A stretch of 64,000 bases of DNA from Stramentimicrobium sp964433555 (GCA_964433555.1 CAYSRG010000002.1:124001-188000), one strand, 5' to 3'; counted from the stretch's first letter, positions 1-8,443 are shown. Numbers and translations: made by a program. The notes: generated by a model from the sequence alone, not told the origin.

Positions 1-668
1 ATTTCTTTCACCTCTACCATTTCCAGCTCATGAGCTAATTTTTCTGATGCTGGGCGAAGCATGGAAGTATGAAAAGGGGCACTGACCTGCAAGGGTATAA
101 CTCTCTGAGCGCCTTCTTTTTTTGCTATTGCTCCAGCTATATCGACCGCTTTGCATTCACCACCAATTACCACCTGTCCCGGGTAATTATAATTGGCTGG
201 TTCTACAATCCCCTCTGAACTTGCTTCAAGACATATTCTTTCTACTGTTTCATCTGCCAGACCTAAAACAGCCAGCATCTTACCAACTCCCAATGGTACT
301 GCCTCCTGCATAAATTTGCCTCTTTTCCGGACTAGCTGAACCGCAGTCGTAAAATCCAAAACCTCTGCACAGACTAAAGAAGAATACTCCCCTAAACTTA
401 AACCAGCAGTAACATCTGGCTGAAATCCTCTTTCCTGTAATATTTTCCAAGCGGCAATACTGGTAGTTAAAATTGCAGGTTGGGTATTTTCAGTCTGATT
501 TAATTCCTGGGCCTTGCCTTCAAAACACAGTTTTGTCATATCCAAGTTGAGGGCTTCTTCAGCAATTTTATATATTTTTTGGCAGGAAGAAAAATTTTCA
601 AAAAGTTCTTTACCCATACCAACATATTGAGCACCCTGTCCCGAAAATAAAAAGGCAATTTTCCCCAT
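1..668 (-). CDS. fabD: Malonyl-CoA:ACP transacylase FabD (3' end beyond window)
   Basis: FabD moves the malonyl group from CoA to acyl carrier protein, supplying the extender unit for type II fatty-acid synthesis in the cytoplasm. The protein begins MGKIAFLFSGQGAQYVGMG, the family's N-terminal signature. It has the nucleophile motif GLSLGEYS near residue 90 and a later QVSAPFHTSML segment holding the catalytic His. About 222 codons are visible, so roughly the last quarter lies beyond the left edge. The ATG at 668 has an AAAGGGG site upstream. The gene starts 14 nt after fabK, so fabH-fabK-fabD form one operon. The Leu in GLSLG, where enterobacterial enzymes have His, is common in Gram-positive-type FabD. 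Confidence 0.93.
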   Translation of the reverse strand, partial: MGKIAFLFSGQGAQYVGMGKELFENFSSCQKIYKIAEEALNLDMTKLCFEGKAQELNQTENTQPAILTTSIAAWKILQERGFQPDVTAGLSLGEYSSLVCAEVLDFTTAVQLVRKRGKFMQEAVPLGVGKMLAVLGLADETVERICLEASSEGIVEPANYNYPGQVVIGGECKAVDIAGAIAKKEGAQRVIPLQVSAPFHTSMLRPASEKLAHELEMVEVKE

Positions 669-682
669 TTTTTATCACCCCT

Positions 683-1645
683 TTATCGTAGAGTCTTATT
701 TTCACTTAAATAAAGGGCTTTCTCTGTAATCACCAGTTCAGTCTGTTGAAAAATATCGGCAATAATTTCCCGACAACTCTGTTCCCTTTGTACTAAACCA
801 GCAATCTGGCCAGCCATAATAGAACCCATTTCCATATCACCTTCTCGTACTGCTTTATAAAGTGAACCTTGGCCTAATTCTTCATATTCTTCTGGTGAGG
901 CATTTCTTTTCTCCAATCTTTGAAATTCTCGTGCTAGTTGATTCTTTATTACTCTAACCGGGTGACCGGTAGCTCTGCCAGTTACCATAGTACTGGTATC
1001 TTTAGCCTGTAAAATCTTTTCTTTATATGCTCTGGAAATATTGCATTCATACGCCACTAAAAATCGGGTTCCAATTTGCACACCCAAAGCCCCCAGCATC
1101 AGAACAGCAGCCAGGCCACGTCCATCTCCAATTCCTCCAGCAGCAATCACTGGAATATTAACTGCATCTACCACCTGAGGGATAAGAGCCATAGTAGATA
1201 ATTCTCCGATATGCCCTCCTGCTTCCCCTCCCTCTGCTATAACTGCATCTGCTCCCATATTTTCCATTCTGCGGGCGATGGATACTGATGGAATAACAGG
1301 GATTACCTTTATTCCACAACTCTTCCAGGAAGAAATATATTTGCCCGGACTACCAGCACCAGTTATAATAACTTCCACACCCTCTTCCATAGCCACTTTT
1401 CCAATCATTTCCGCCTCTGGATTCAAGAGCATAATATTTAAGGCAAAGGGCCTTTTGGTTAGTAACCTGGTTTTTCTGATTTCTTCCCTTATCCAGTCTT
1501 CCGAAGCATAACCAGAGGCAATTACACCCAGTCCTCCGGCATTGGAAACTGCAGAAGCTAAAACTGCATCAGCTATCCAGGCCATGCCTCCTTGTATGAT
1601 AGGATAATCAATATTAAGAAGTTCATTAATAACTGTGTGTATCAT
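683..1645 (-). CDS. fabK: Enoyl-ACP reductase II, FMN-dependent FabK
   Basis: FabK carries out the last reduction of each fatty-acid elongation cycle with FMN and NAD(P)H, replacing FabI. The 320-residue TIM barrel starts with INYPIIQGGMA-like sequence (IDYPIIQGGMAWIAD). It carries the GGEAGGHIG loop near residue 140, whose His is the family's catalytic residue, and the phosphate-binding AAGGIGDGRG and GALGVQIGTRF motifs. Nitronate monooxygenases share the fold, but the position between fabH and fabD and the His loop favour FabK. Start: ATG with AAGGGGAATG upstream, 12 nt after fabH. Confidence 0.92.
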   Translation of the reverse strand: MIHTVINELLNIDYPIIQGGMAWIADAVLASAVSNAGGLGVIASGYASEDWIREEIRKTRLLTKRPFALNIMLLNPEAEMIGKVAMEEGVEVIITGAGSPGKYISSWKSCGIKVIPVIPSVSIARRMENMGADAVIAEGGEAGGHIGELSTMALIPQVVDAVNIPVIAAGGIGDGRGLAAVLMLGALGVQIGTRFLVAYECNISRAYKEKILQAKDTSTMVTGRATGHPVRVIKNQLAREFQRLEKRNASPEEYEELGQGSLYKAVREGDMEMGSIMAGQIAGLVQREQSCREIIADIFQQTELVITEKALYLSENKTLR

Positions 1646-1657
1646 TTTTCATTCCCC

Positions 1658-2641
1658 TTATCTAGTCCAATTTAACAGAATCGAGCCCCAGGTTAATCCT
1701 CCACCAAAACCGACCATAATAATTCGATGGCCATCCTGGATTATCCCTTTAGCTATCATCTCATCCAGAGCTAAAGGGATGCTAGCTGCAGAAGTATTAC
1801 CAAAACGGTCCATGTTTTTAAAAAATTTACCTGGTGATGCTTTGATTTTTTTAGCAACATAGTCAATAATGCGATAATTCGCCTGATGTGGAATAATATA
1901 GTCAATTTCATCAATTGATAGTTTGTTTTGATTTAAAATTTTCTCAATGCTTTTTAACATAATGTTAGTAGCAAATTTAAAAATTTCTTTTCCATTCATA
2001 TAAATATAGGAATGATTTTCTGAAATTGAATCATTGGTAAAAAATGGATTCTTTACAGATATTGCCGGCACTTGCAATAATCCTTCCAGATCACCACGTG
2101 AACCAGTATAAGTACATATAATTCCCTCTCTGCTACTTCTTTTTAATATAACTGCTCCTGCTCCGTCTCCAAATAAAACGCAGGTGTTTCGATCATGCCA
2201 ATCCAATACTTTAGATAATATTTCAGCACCAATTACCAGAGCGCATTGGCTCTTACCGGTTTTGATAAACTGGTCAGCAATCTGAATCCCATAAATAAAC
2301 CCGGTACAGCCGGCAGAAATATCAAAACTGGTAATATCCTTGAGCCCTAACTCTCCTTGAACAAGATTAGCCGTGGAAGGAGTAAAAAAATCAGGGGTAA
2401 TAGTCGCTAAAATTACCAGATCAATTTCTTTGATCTCAATCTCGGCATGCTTTATGGCTTTAATAGCTGCTTTTACCGCCATATGATTGGTTTTCTCGCC
2501 AGTAGAAATCCTGCGTTCCACAATGCCCGTCCTAGTAGTAATCCATTGATCAGTGGTAGCAACAATGCCTTCTAAATCTTCATTACTGACAATCTTTTCC
2601 GGTACATATCCTCCCACTCCCACAATTTCACTGCAATACAT
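1658..2641 (-). CDS. fabH: 3-oxoacyl-ACP synthase III (KAS III) FabH
   Basis: FabH condenses an acyl-CoA primer with malonyl-ACP to start fatty-acid synthesis. The 327-residue protein has the full thiolase-fold triad: Cys in ISAGCTGFIYG near residue 112, His in IPHQANYRII near 240 and Asn in FGNTSAASIPLALDE near 275. The C-terminal GFGGGLTWGS loop is typical. It is the first gene of the fab operon. The ATG follows AGGGGAATAGAG. A perfect-arm palindrome lies in the promoter spacer upstream (separate entry), suggesting feedback control of the operon. Confidence 0.95.
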   Translation of the reverse strand: MYCSEIVGVGGYVPEKIVSNEDLEGIVATTDQWITTRTGIVERRISTGEKTNHMAVKAAIKAIKHAEIEIKEIDLVILATITPDFFTPSTANLVQGELGLKDITSFDISAGCTGFIYGIQIADQFIKTGKSQCALVIGAEILSKVLDWHDRNTCVLFGDGAGAVILKRSSREGIICTYTGSRGDLEGLLQVPAISVKNPFFTNDSISENHSYIYMNGKEIFKFATNIMLKSIEKILNQNKLSIDEIDYIIPHQANYRIIDYVAKKIKASPGKFFKNMDRFGNTSAASIPLALDEMIAKGIIQDGHRIIMVGFGGGLTWGSILLNWTR

Positions 2642-2709
2642 CTCTATTCCCCTGGTTAATTCTTTAATTTAGGTATAAATAAAAATTTTTTAGTAACTAC
2701 ATATAATAG

Positions 2710-2738
2710 TATCTATTAGTACTATATACTAATAGCAA
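2710..2738 (-). promoter_or_regulatory. Predicted fabH operon promoter
   Basis: On the minus strand TTGCTA (2733-2738) and TAGATA (2710-2715) are separated by exactly 17 bp. They lie about 70 bp upstream of the fabH ATG. The spacer is the core of the palindrome described next, so a bound repressor would block RNA polymerase. The -35 and -10 hexamers are only moderate matches to the sigma-70/sigma-A consensus. Confidence 0.5.
2713..2735. promoter_or_regulatory. FapR-like operator palindrome upstream of fabH
   Basis: Arms CTATTAGTA and TACTAATAG are perfect reverse complements around a 5-bp centre CTATA. The inner 17 bp start TTAGTAC and end ATACTAA. This closely resembles the published operator of FapR, the malonyl-CoA-responsive repressor of lipid synthesis genes in Firmicutes (TTAGTACC-type inverted repeat, from memory). 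No fapR gene is in the window, so the assignment rests on the sequence match and on its position in the fab promoter. Confidence 0.55.
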
Positions 2739-2796
2739 GTATATATTCACTTCCAACTCCTGTCAATATCTACAAGTAAGATTCTTAGTGAATAAG

Positions 2797-2825
2797 TTTA
2801 CTAAAACCAAATTTTCTCTTATAAT
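2797..2825 (+). promoter_or_regulatory. Possible promoter for the DapA-family gene
   Basis: TATAAT at 2820-2825 is a perfect -10 hexamer. It is preceded at 17-bp spacing by TTTACT (2797-2802), a four-of-six match to TTGACA. The following gene begins about 55 bp downstream. The region is AT-rich, so chance matches are likely. Confidence 0.4.
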
Positions 2826-2881
2826 TAATTAGTAGATTTTACAACAATAGTTTTTTATTAATTAATCAGGAGGTATCTATT

Positions 2882-3787
2882 TTGACCGATATAAACTTAT
2901 CTGGTATCTTTCCACCTATTGTTACCCCTTTCCAAAAAGAAGAGATAGCTTATAATTATTTAATGGAAAATGTTGAAAAGTGGAATAATAGTGGTATTAA
3001 AGGTTTTGTAGTATTGGGTTCAAATGGAGAAAATGTTTTCCTCTCCGAAGAGGAAAAAATTAAAGTAGCAAAAACTGTAATTGAAAATGCAGCTAAAGAT
3101 ATGGTTATTATAGTGGGTTCTGGTTGTGAATCAGCCCGAGAAACTATTTACCTTACCAACAAATTAGCTGGACTAGGAGCTCATGCTGCTCTGGTTGTCA
3201 CACCCTTCTATTATGGCAGTAAAATGAATGATGAGGCACTAATAAAATACTATTCCATGGTCGCTGATCAAACGGAAATACCTATCTTGCTATACAATGT
3301 GCCAAAATTTACTGGTGTTAACCTGAATATTGAGGCTTTAGCCCTACTTTCCAAACACCCCAATATAATTGGTATTAAAGATAGCAGTGGAAATGTCAAT
3401 CAGCTGGGTCAATATCTTAATAAAGTCAATAATAATTTTAGTATCTTAGTCGGTACCGCAGGAGCATTATTAGGAGCACTGATTCTAGGATGCAAAGGAG
3501 CTATACTCGCCCTGGCTAACATTGCCCCGGAAAAGTGTGTAGAAATTTATCAATTAGTACAGGAAGGTAAATTAATGGAAGCAAAAGAACTTCAGCTACG
3601 TATGATACCGGTAAATCATGCCACTACTACCAATTATGGCATAAGCGGTCTTAAATATGCAATGGATTTATTAGGTTATAAAGGTGGTGAGACCAGGTTA
3701 CCGCTTTTACCGCTCAAGAATGAGGAAAAGGACAAGATTAGAAATATCTTATTAGAAGCTGGTTTAAAAATAATTCCTACACAATAA
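2882..3787 (+). CDS. DapA-family class I aldolase (4-hydroxy-2-oxoglutarate aldolase-like)
   Basis: This 301-residue protein belongs to the dihydrodipicolinate synthase/N-acetylneuraminate lyase family of Schiff-base aldolases. Visible are GSNGENVFLS near residue 46 (GTTGE in true DapA), the catalytic Tyr in LLYNVPKFTG near 136 and the Schiff-base Lys in IGIKDSSGN near 165. True DapA has Arg in the position after YNVPS, where it binds the substrate carboxylate; here the residue is Phe. With GSNGE this points to a 4-hydroxy-2-oxoglutarate- or 2-keto-3-deoxy-acid-type aldolase rather than lysine synthesis. Start is TTG behind a strong AGGAGG at about 2870. It diverges from fabH, and its last 11 bp overlap the convergent gene. 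Confidence 0.8.
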   Translation: MTDINLSGIFPPIVTPFQKEEIAYNYLMENVEKWNNSGIKGFVVLGSNGENVFLSEEEKIKVAKTVIENAAKDMVIIVGSGCESARETIYLTNKLAGLGAHAALVVTPFYYGSKMNDEALIKYYSMVADQTEIPILLYNVPKFTGVNLNIEALALLSKHPNIIGIKDSSGNVNQLGQYLNKVNNNFSILVGTAGALLGALILGCKGAILALANIAPEKCVEIYQLVQEGKLMEAKELQLRMIPVNHATTTNYGISGLKYAMDLLGYKGGETRLPLLPLKNEEKDKIRNILLEAGLKIIPTQ

Positions 3788-4439
3788 TTGAGAATTTAGA
3801 GTTTTTCGCACCAGCGAACTCTTGTAAGCAGAATAGTGTCTTTTCCAGTGAATTCTGTAAAGGACCTGTCCCTTTAAAATCAATGATAACAATCACTATT
3901 TCTCTGGTTTTGGCAGTAATCATTGACCTCTCTGAATCACTAGTAGGACTACCGAAGGCACCCCGAGAATCTCTGAAAACCGGTAAATGAGCTATATTCA
4001 TCATTCCTCTTCCAATGGCTTGATAGCTTTCTTTTTCCTTACCTATATCAAAGACAATTGGTTCTGTTAATTTATCGTAATCATAGCATCCTATAGAAAA
4101 ATAGAATAAAAGAGAGATTAGATTGATAATATCAACCGCGTTGTTAATCTGATATAGTTCTTTTCCCTGAATAACTCGCCGTAGTAAAGCCTCAGCGGAA
4201 CAACGATATCGTGCTGGTTCTTTTCCCAGGGCAAGATAGGTATCCCGAGTATGTCTTATGACAGAAAGTTCGGCTATTTGATTCTGGCTTAGAGAATTTT
4301 TAATTTGAGAAACTACTTGCTCAATCTCATACCAAAGAAGTTTATTTTTCTTTTCATATTTAATATCTGATTTAATAACCCCTAACCTTATATTAGAACA
4401 GACCTGTTTTAATTTATCGGAAATTATGATATCAACCAT
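3777..4439 (-). CDS. B3/B4 domain protein (PheT-like tRNA-binding fold)
   Basis: This roughly 220-residue protein resembles the stand-alone B3/B4 domain found in the phenylalanyl-tRNA synthetase beta chain. The conserved stretches are RHTRDTYLALGKEPARYRCS near residue 70, then RRVIQGKELYQINNAVDIIN, and later GRGMMNIAHLPVFRDSRGAFGSPTSDS. Free-standing members are thought to bind tRNA, aminoacyl-tRNA or nucleotides, but most have no proven role. The ATG at 4439 is preferred to a TTG at 4457 that lacks a ribosome site. It converges on, and overlaps by 11 bp, the aldolase gene, so neither has room for its own terminator. Confidence 0.75.
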   Translation of the reverse strand: MVDIIISDKLKQVCSNIRLGVIKSDIKYEKKNKLLWYEIEQVVSQIKNSLSQNQIAELSVIRHTRDTYLALGKEPARYRCSAEALLRRVIQGKELYQINNAVDIINLISLLFYFSIGCYDYDKLTEPIVFDIGKEKESYQAIGRGMMNIAHLPVFRDSRGAFGSPTSDSERSMITAKTREIVIVIIDFKGTGPLQNSLEKTLFCLQEFAGAKNSKFSIIV

Positions 4440-4569
4440 TATAATTAATCCAAACAAAAAATTAACTAAGAATTAAATCACTATTATTGGGAGGAAAGAA
4501 AATAAATTGTAGGTTAGTCTGGTTATTTTCCCCATCAATAGATCGATTCTAACTACAATGCTGTATAAA

Positions 4570-5415
4570 TTAAAAAATATTTCTAGTAAAAGCAGGGAGC
4601 ACAAAGGCAGCTTTATGAATATCAGCATGGTAATATTTTAATTCTGGTAATCCCTCCACCCGTTCTGTTATAAAATCCTTAATGGGATGATACTTTTTAG
4701 AACAAAAACTGAATCCAATCATACCACTGGGATAGGTAGGCACCATAGTGTAGTAATATGCAGCAATGGGAAATATTTTTTTCAGAAATCTAAAATTATT
4801 CTGGATAAAACTAGTATGCCAAAATATTGATTCCATCTGGCTCACGGCAATCCCATCCTCTTTTAAAGAATAAAATATGGATTGATAAAATTGTTCGGTG
4901 AATAGAGTAGTACCAGGCCCTATAGGATCTGTAGAATCAACAATAATTACATCATATTGATTTTTTTTAGTAGTTAAAAATTGGGCTCCGTCTTGAAAAT
5001 AGAGATGTACTTTATCGTGATTAAAACTTTTTGCCAAATTTGGAAAGTGTCTCTGACAGACCTCAATAACTTGCTTGTCAATCTCACAAACGTCCACTCT
5101 ATCAACCTGAGGATGTTTTATGATTTCCCGAACAGTTCCACCATCTCCTCCCCCTATCACCAGTACTTTTTCTGGCTGTGCATGGGTACAGAGAGGTATA
5201 TGGGCAATCATTTCATGATAGCCAGCTTCATCTGCTTCAGTAAGCATAATAATACCATCATTAACAAGAATTTTACCAAAGACAGATGAACATAACACAC
5301 AGATTTCCTGAAAGGGTGATTTTATTCTTTCCAGGACGTTATCCACTTTTATCTGTAGATAACGTCCGTTTTCTTTTCCGTATTTCTCTCCAAACCATAA
5401 TTCAATCTGACTCAA
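4570..5415 (-). CDS. speE: Spermidine synthase SpeE
   Basis: SpeE transfers an aminopropyl group from decarboxylated S-adenosylmethionine to putrescine. The 281-residue protein starts with the family's N-terminal beta domain (ELWFGEKYGKENGRYLQIKV). It then shows the Rossmann nucleotide site VLVIGGGDGGTVREI near residue 84 and the catalytic-Asp motif VIIVDSTDPIGPG near 155. Start is TTG preceded by GAGGAAG. It is the last gene of a three-gene operon behind two SpeD-family genes, 5 nt after the second, so decarboxylated AdoMet is made and used by adjacent genes. Confidence 0.93.
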   Translation of the reverse strand: MSQIELWFGEKYGKENGRYLQIKVDNVLERIKSPFQEICVLCSSVFGKILVNDGIIMLTEADEAGYHEMIAHIPLCTHAQPEKVLVIGGGDGGTVREIIKHPQVDRVDVCEIDKQVIEVCQRHFPNLAKSFNHDKVHLYFQDGAQFLTTKKNQYDVIIVDSTDPIGPGTTLFTEQFYQSIFYSLKEDGIAVSQMESIFWHTSFIQNNFRFLKKIFPIAAYYYTMVPTYPSGMIGFSFCSKKYHPIKDFITERVEGLPELKYYHADIHKAAFVLPAFTRNIF

Positions 5416-5420
5416 GGTAA

Positions 5421-5813
5421 TTACTTCCTCAGAATATAGTGAATTTTCATATCTTTAGCCTGAAAGAATTTTTGGGTAAAATCAGCAACAACCTGAGGAT
5501 CATAATATTTGCAACTAAAAATGTCAATATAGGCAGCATTGGTTAGATTGGCAAAATGACCGGAAATTAAAGATGTCTCAATGAGTTGGGTCATAGAAAA
5601 ACCTGCTACCCTCTCATCTTCCCCAAAATCTACTACCTGAGTATCCCCAAATTTCTTCATCTCGATCAAGTGGCATAATTCATCTACATAATGTCTTATT
5701 GCTTCTGCATCCCGAATCAAGGCAGGATTGCAGTGATGTAAATCAATGCTGGTAAGTAAGCCCCACATATTTTCCTTTAAAAATATTTCTTTTGAATCCT
5801 TAATCTTTTCCAT
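5421..5813 (-). CDS. Divergent SpeD-family (AdoMet decarboxylase-like) protein
   Basis: This about 130-residue paralogue of the upstream SpeD keeps the fold landmarks. IETSLISGHFAN aligns with the self-processing segment of SpeD, and AAYIDIFSCKYYDP aligns with its AALDIFTCG segment. The usual ESH cleavage motif is replaced by ETS followed by LISGH, so the Ser and a His are retained but spacing and substrate residues differ. Similar tandem SpeD homologues have been reported to act as pyruvoyl-dependent ornithine or arginine decarboxylases (from memory). That would supply putrescine or agmatine for the adjacent speE, but it is inference. Start chosen at ATG 5813, since AGGGG is too close to the ATG at 5822. 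Confidence 0.72.
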   Translation of the reverse strand: MEKIKDSKEIFLKENMWGLLTSIDLHHCNPALIRDAEAIRHYVDELCHLIEMKKFGDTQVVDFGEDERVAGFSMTQLIETSLISGHFANLTNAAYIDIFSCKYYDPQVVADFTQKFFQAKDMKIHYILRK

Positions 5814-5815
5814 TT

Positions 5816-6214
5816 TTAACATACCCCTACCTTAGAAGATGATTTTTTATCTATCTTTAATGGAAATTGGATGTTACCTCTTTTCATTTCTGTAACTGAT
5901 AACATTTTTACGTCCAGCTCTTTCTCAATATAGTCTAAAGCTTTCTGGCTATTTATAGTTTCTCCACAGGTAAATATATCCAGTGCAGCATAACCATATT
6001 CAGGCCAGGTATGAATCGTAAAATGAGATTCAGCTATAATCACAACACCGCTGACTCCCTGGGGGGCAAATTGATGAAAAGACGTTTTTAAAGCAGTAGC
6101 CCCGGAGATTCGAACTGCCTCTTTTAATACTCTTTCTAGTTGGTTCTGGTTGTTGAGTTTTAATGAATCACATTCATACAATTCCACTAAAAGATGATTT
6201 CCCAAATAATCCAT
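5816..6214 (-). CDS. speD: S-adenosylmethionine decarboxylase proenzyme SpeD
   Basis: SpeD is made as a proenzyme that cleaves itself before a Ser to form a pyruvoyl group, then decarboxylates AdoMet to the aminopropyl donor. The 132-residue protein is the short bacterial type (about 125 residues in Bacillus). It has the complete active site AESHFTIHTWPEYGYAALDI: Glu-Ser cleavage point near residue 62, His five residues on, and the catalytic Cys in FTCG near residue 82. GATALKTSFHQFAPQGVSGV precedes it. First gene of the speD-speD2-speE operon; ATG preceded by GAGGGT. Confidence 0.95.
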   Translation of the reverse strand: MDYLGNHLLVELYECDSLKLNNQNQLERVLKEAVRISGATALKTSFHQFAPQGVSGVVIIAESHFTIHTWPEYGYAALDIFTCGETINSQKALDYIEKELDVKMLSVTEMKRGNIQFPLKIDKKSSSKVGVC

Positions 6215-6369
6215 TTTTTTTACCCTCTTTTTCCCATTAAAATTATTTAAGAAACTAACATAAAATAACAGAAAATTTTATAAAAATCAATCTTTTTTTC
6301 ATAAAATTTTTATTTTGCCATTAACCTGGTCTGATTAATTTTCTAATCCTCCAGAATACCTTATTTCTC

Positions 6370-7077
6370 TTATTCTTTTATTAAATTTAATGCTAATTCC
6401 ACCATCTCATTAAAGGTCATTTCTCTATCCGTAGAACTGGTTTCTTCCCCGGTAATCAAGCTATCACTTACCGTTAAGATAGAAAGTGCCTTTACTTTAT
6501 ATTTTGCTGCTATGGTATATAAGGCAGCAGTTTCCATTTCTACCGCCAATACACCATAAGATGCCCACAAACGCCAGTAATCTGGATCATCGTGGTAGAA
6601 CATATCAGTAGTGAGAATATTCCCAATCTTTACTGGTAAAGATTTCTCCTGGGCAATTAACTCAGCTTTCCTGAGAAGTTGATAACAAGCAGTGGGGGAG
6701 TAATCATTCCCATTGAAGCGGATTTTATTCAAACTGGAATCAGTGGAGGCACTCATAGCCAGGATTATATCGCGCACTTTTATATCAGGCTGTAATGAAC
6801 CGCAACTACCAATCCTGATTAAATTGCGAACCTGATATTGGTTAATTAGTTCGTGGAGATAAATAGAAATAGAGGGTATACCCATGCCGGTTCCCTGTAC
6901 AGAAACTAATTTTCCCTGATAACGACCAGTAAAACCATACATTCCTCTTACCTTATTGTAACAATATGATTCCGCCAGGTAATTCTCAGCGATGTATTTA
7001 GCTCGCATGGGATCGCCTGGTAATAATACAATAGGAGCGATATCACCCGCCTCCGCATTAATATGAATACTCATCAT
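6370..7077 (-). CDS. deoD: Purine nucleoside phosphorylase DeoD
   Basis: DeoD is the hexameric low-specificity phosphorylase that splits purine (deoxy)nucleosides to base and (deoxy)ribose-1-phosphate in salvage. The 235-residue protein shows VLLPGDPMRAKYIAENYL at the N terminus, RIGSCGSLQPDIKVRDI near residue 90, the substrate-binding VEMETAALYTIAAKY near 180 and the catalytic Asp in TVSDSLITGE near 204. Length matches E. coli DeoD. AAGGAGG lies five bases before the first of two consecutive ATGs. It is single and divergent from htpX. Confidence 0.95.
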   Translation of the reverse strand: MMSIHINAEAGDIAPIVLLPGDPMRAKYIAENYLAESYCYNKVRGMYGFTGRYQGKLVSVQGTGMGIPSISIYLHELINQYQVRNLIRIGSCGSLQPDIKVRDIILAMSASTDSSLNKIRFNGNDYSPTACYQLLRKAELIAQEKSLPVKIGNILTTDMFYHDDPDYWRLWASYGVLAVEMETAALYTIAAKYKVKALSILTVSDSLITGEETSSTDREMTFNEMVELALNLIKE

Positions 7078-7471
7078 TAATACCTCCTTAATTTTATAAT
7101 ATTAAAAACAAAAAAACCAGAAATTTTTTATATTATTTTAAAAATCTTGACCTTTTTACCATTTTCTTTTTCTCTAATCAGTCTTTTCAGTGAAACTTAC
7201 TGAGAATATTGCTCTATCCTGTAATGGCAGGAGAATAACAATAGAATAAAATTATACATCTTAACCTTTATATTTAATTAAAAGCAAGGAATCATTAAAT
7301 ACAATAAAAATCAACTGAATACCCTTTATGCTATAATAACTTAACATGTTTTAATTACTATTTCAATTGGTTATTATTTATAATCATTTTTCTTGAGGAT
7401 GGACTTATAATACATTATAATATAATAATCTTAAACATCTTAAATATTTATAAGGTTAAAGGAGATTTCCC
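7078..7471. other. Divergent intergenic region deoD/htpX
   Basis: This 394-bp AT-rich gap between divergent genes must hold the promoters of both. A convincing promoter is seen for htpX (separate entry). For deoD only generic TATAAT-like stretches close to the gene are visible. No small ORF with a ribosome site, RNA gene or repeat was recognised. Confidence 0.6.
7393..7421 (+). promoter_or_regulatory. htpX promoter
   Basis: TTGAGG (7393-7398) and a perfect TATAAT (7416-7421) are separated by exactly 17 bp. The htpX ATG lies 50 bp downstream, after AAAGGAGA. This is the clearest sigma-70-type promoter in the window. Only the -35 hexamer deviates, at the last two positions. No heat-shock operator (CIRCE) is visible beside it. 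Confidence 0.7.
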
Positions 7472-8443
7472 ATGAATCTGCAAATGAAAATGTGGATTTT
7501 AGTTATATTAATGTTTGCCATACTTTACGGTGTTATTGCAGGTATCGGTACTTATATGGGAGCCGGAGGTGTTATGAGCTATATCATACTGGCCATAGGA
7601 ATAACATTGTTTCAATATCTTATCGGTCCCAATATGGTTACTTCTATGATGAAAGTAAAATGGGTAAATCCATCAGAAGAGCCTGAACTTCATCAGATGG
7701 TAGAAGAAATGTCTAATAAAGCAGGTATACCTAAACCCAAAGTCGGTATCTCACAGGTAGTAGTTCCCAATGCCTTTGCCTTTGGCAGAAGCCTTAAAGA
7801 TGGTCGAGTCTGTGTAACCAGTGGAATGCAAAAACTGTTAAATAAAGATGAATTGAGAGCGGTAATAGGCCATGAACTTTCTCATATCAAGCACCGGGAT
7901 ATGATTATTGTTACTGTATTATCAGTTATCCCTCTGATACTTTACTGGTTAGGTACACGTTTGATGTACGGAGGGACTTGGCAAGATAGAGAAAATAGGG
8001 GATCAGCTGCCCTTGTTGGCATGATTGCCTTCCTTTTATATTTTATCTCCAATCTATTAGTACTTTACGGTTCCAGGATTAGGGAATACTATGCTGATCA
8101 GGGGAGCGTCAGTTTAGGGAATCCTCCTCATCAGCTTGCTTCTGCTCTATATAAATTAACCTATGGCTCTGTTAAACTTAAAGGTAGTCGGATGGGAGAG
8201 CAAGCACTCAACCAGGTTGAGGGTTTTCGAGCATTTTTTCTAAACGATATTGCCAAAGCTTATCAGGAGTTCAAAACCCTAAAAGAAGTGGATCAAAATC
8301 TTAGTGGCACCATTGATGCTCAGGAGTTACTTGCTTTGAGAGAAAAAAAAGTGAGAATAAATACACCTGAAAAGATGATGGAAATCTTTACCACTCATCC
8401 CAATATGTTAAAAAGGATTAAAGCTTTATCTCTTTTATCTTAA
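7472..8443 (+). CDS. htpX: Membrane zinc metalloprotease HtpX
   Basis: HtpX is an M48 zinc protease of the cytoplasmic membrane that removes damaged membrane proteins. The 323-residue protein has two N-terminal membrane segments (residues 8-30 and 34-52). The zinc motif is GHELSHIKHRD near residue 138, followed by two more hydrophobic segments. The third zinc ligand is the Glu in SRIREYYADQGSV near residue 206. The start has an ideal AAAGGAG site. The last 80 residues contain a charged segment before a TTHPNMLKRIKAL end, typical of the family. Monocistronic with its own promoter. Confidence 0.95.
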   Translation: MNLQMKMWILVILMFAILYGVIAGIGTYMGAGGVMSYIILAIGITLFQYLIGPNMVTSMMKVKWVNPSEEPELHQMVEEMSNKAGIPKPKVGISQVVVPNAFAFGRSLKDGRVCVTSGMQKLLNKDELRAVIGHELSHIKHRDMIIVTVLSVIPLILYWLGTRLMYGGTWQDRENRGSAALVGMIAFLLYFISNLLVLYGSRIREYYADQGSVSLGNPPHQLASALYKLTYGSVKLKGSRMGEQALNQVEGFRAFFLNDIAKAYQEFKTLKEVDQNLSGTIDAQELLALREKKVRINTPEKMMEIFTTHPNMLKRIKALSLLS

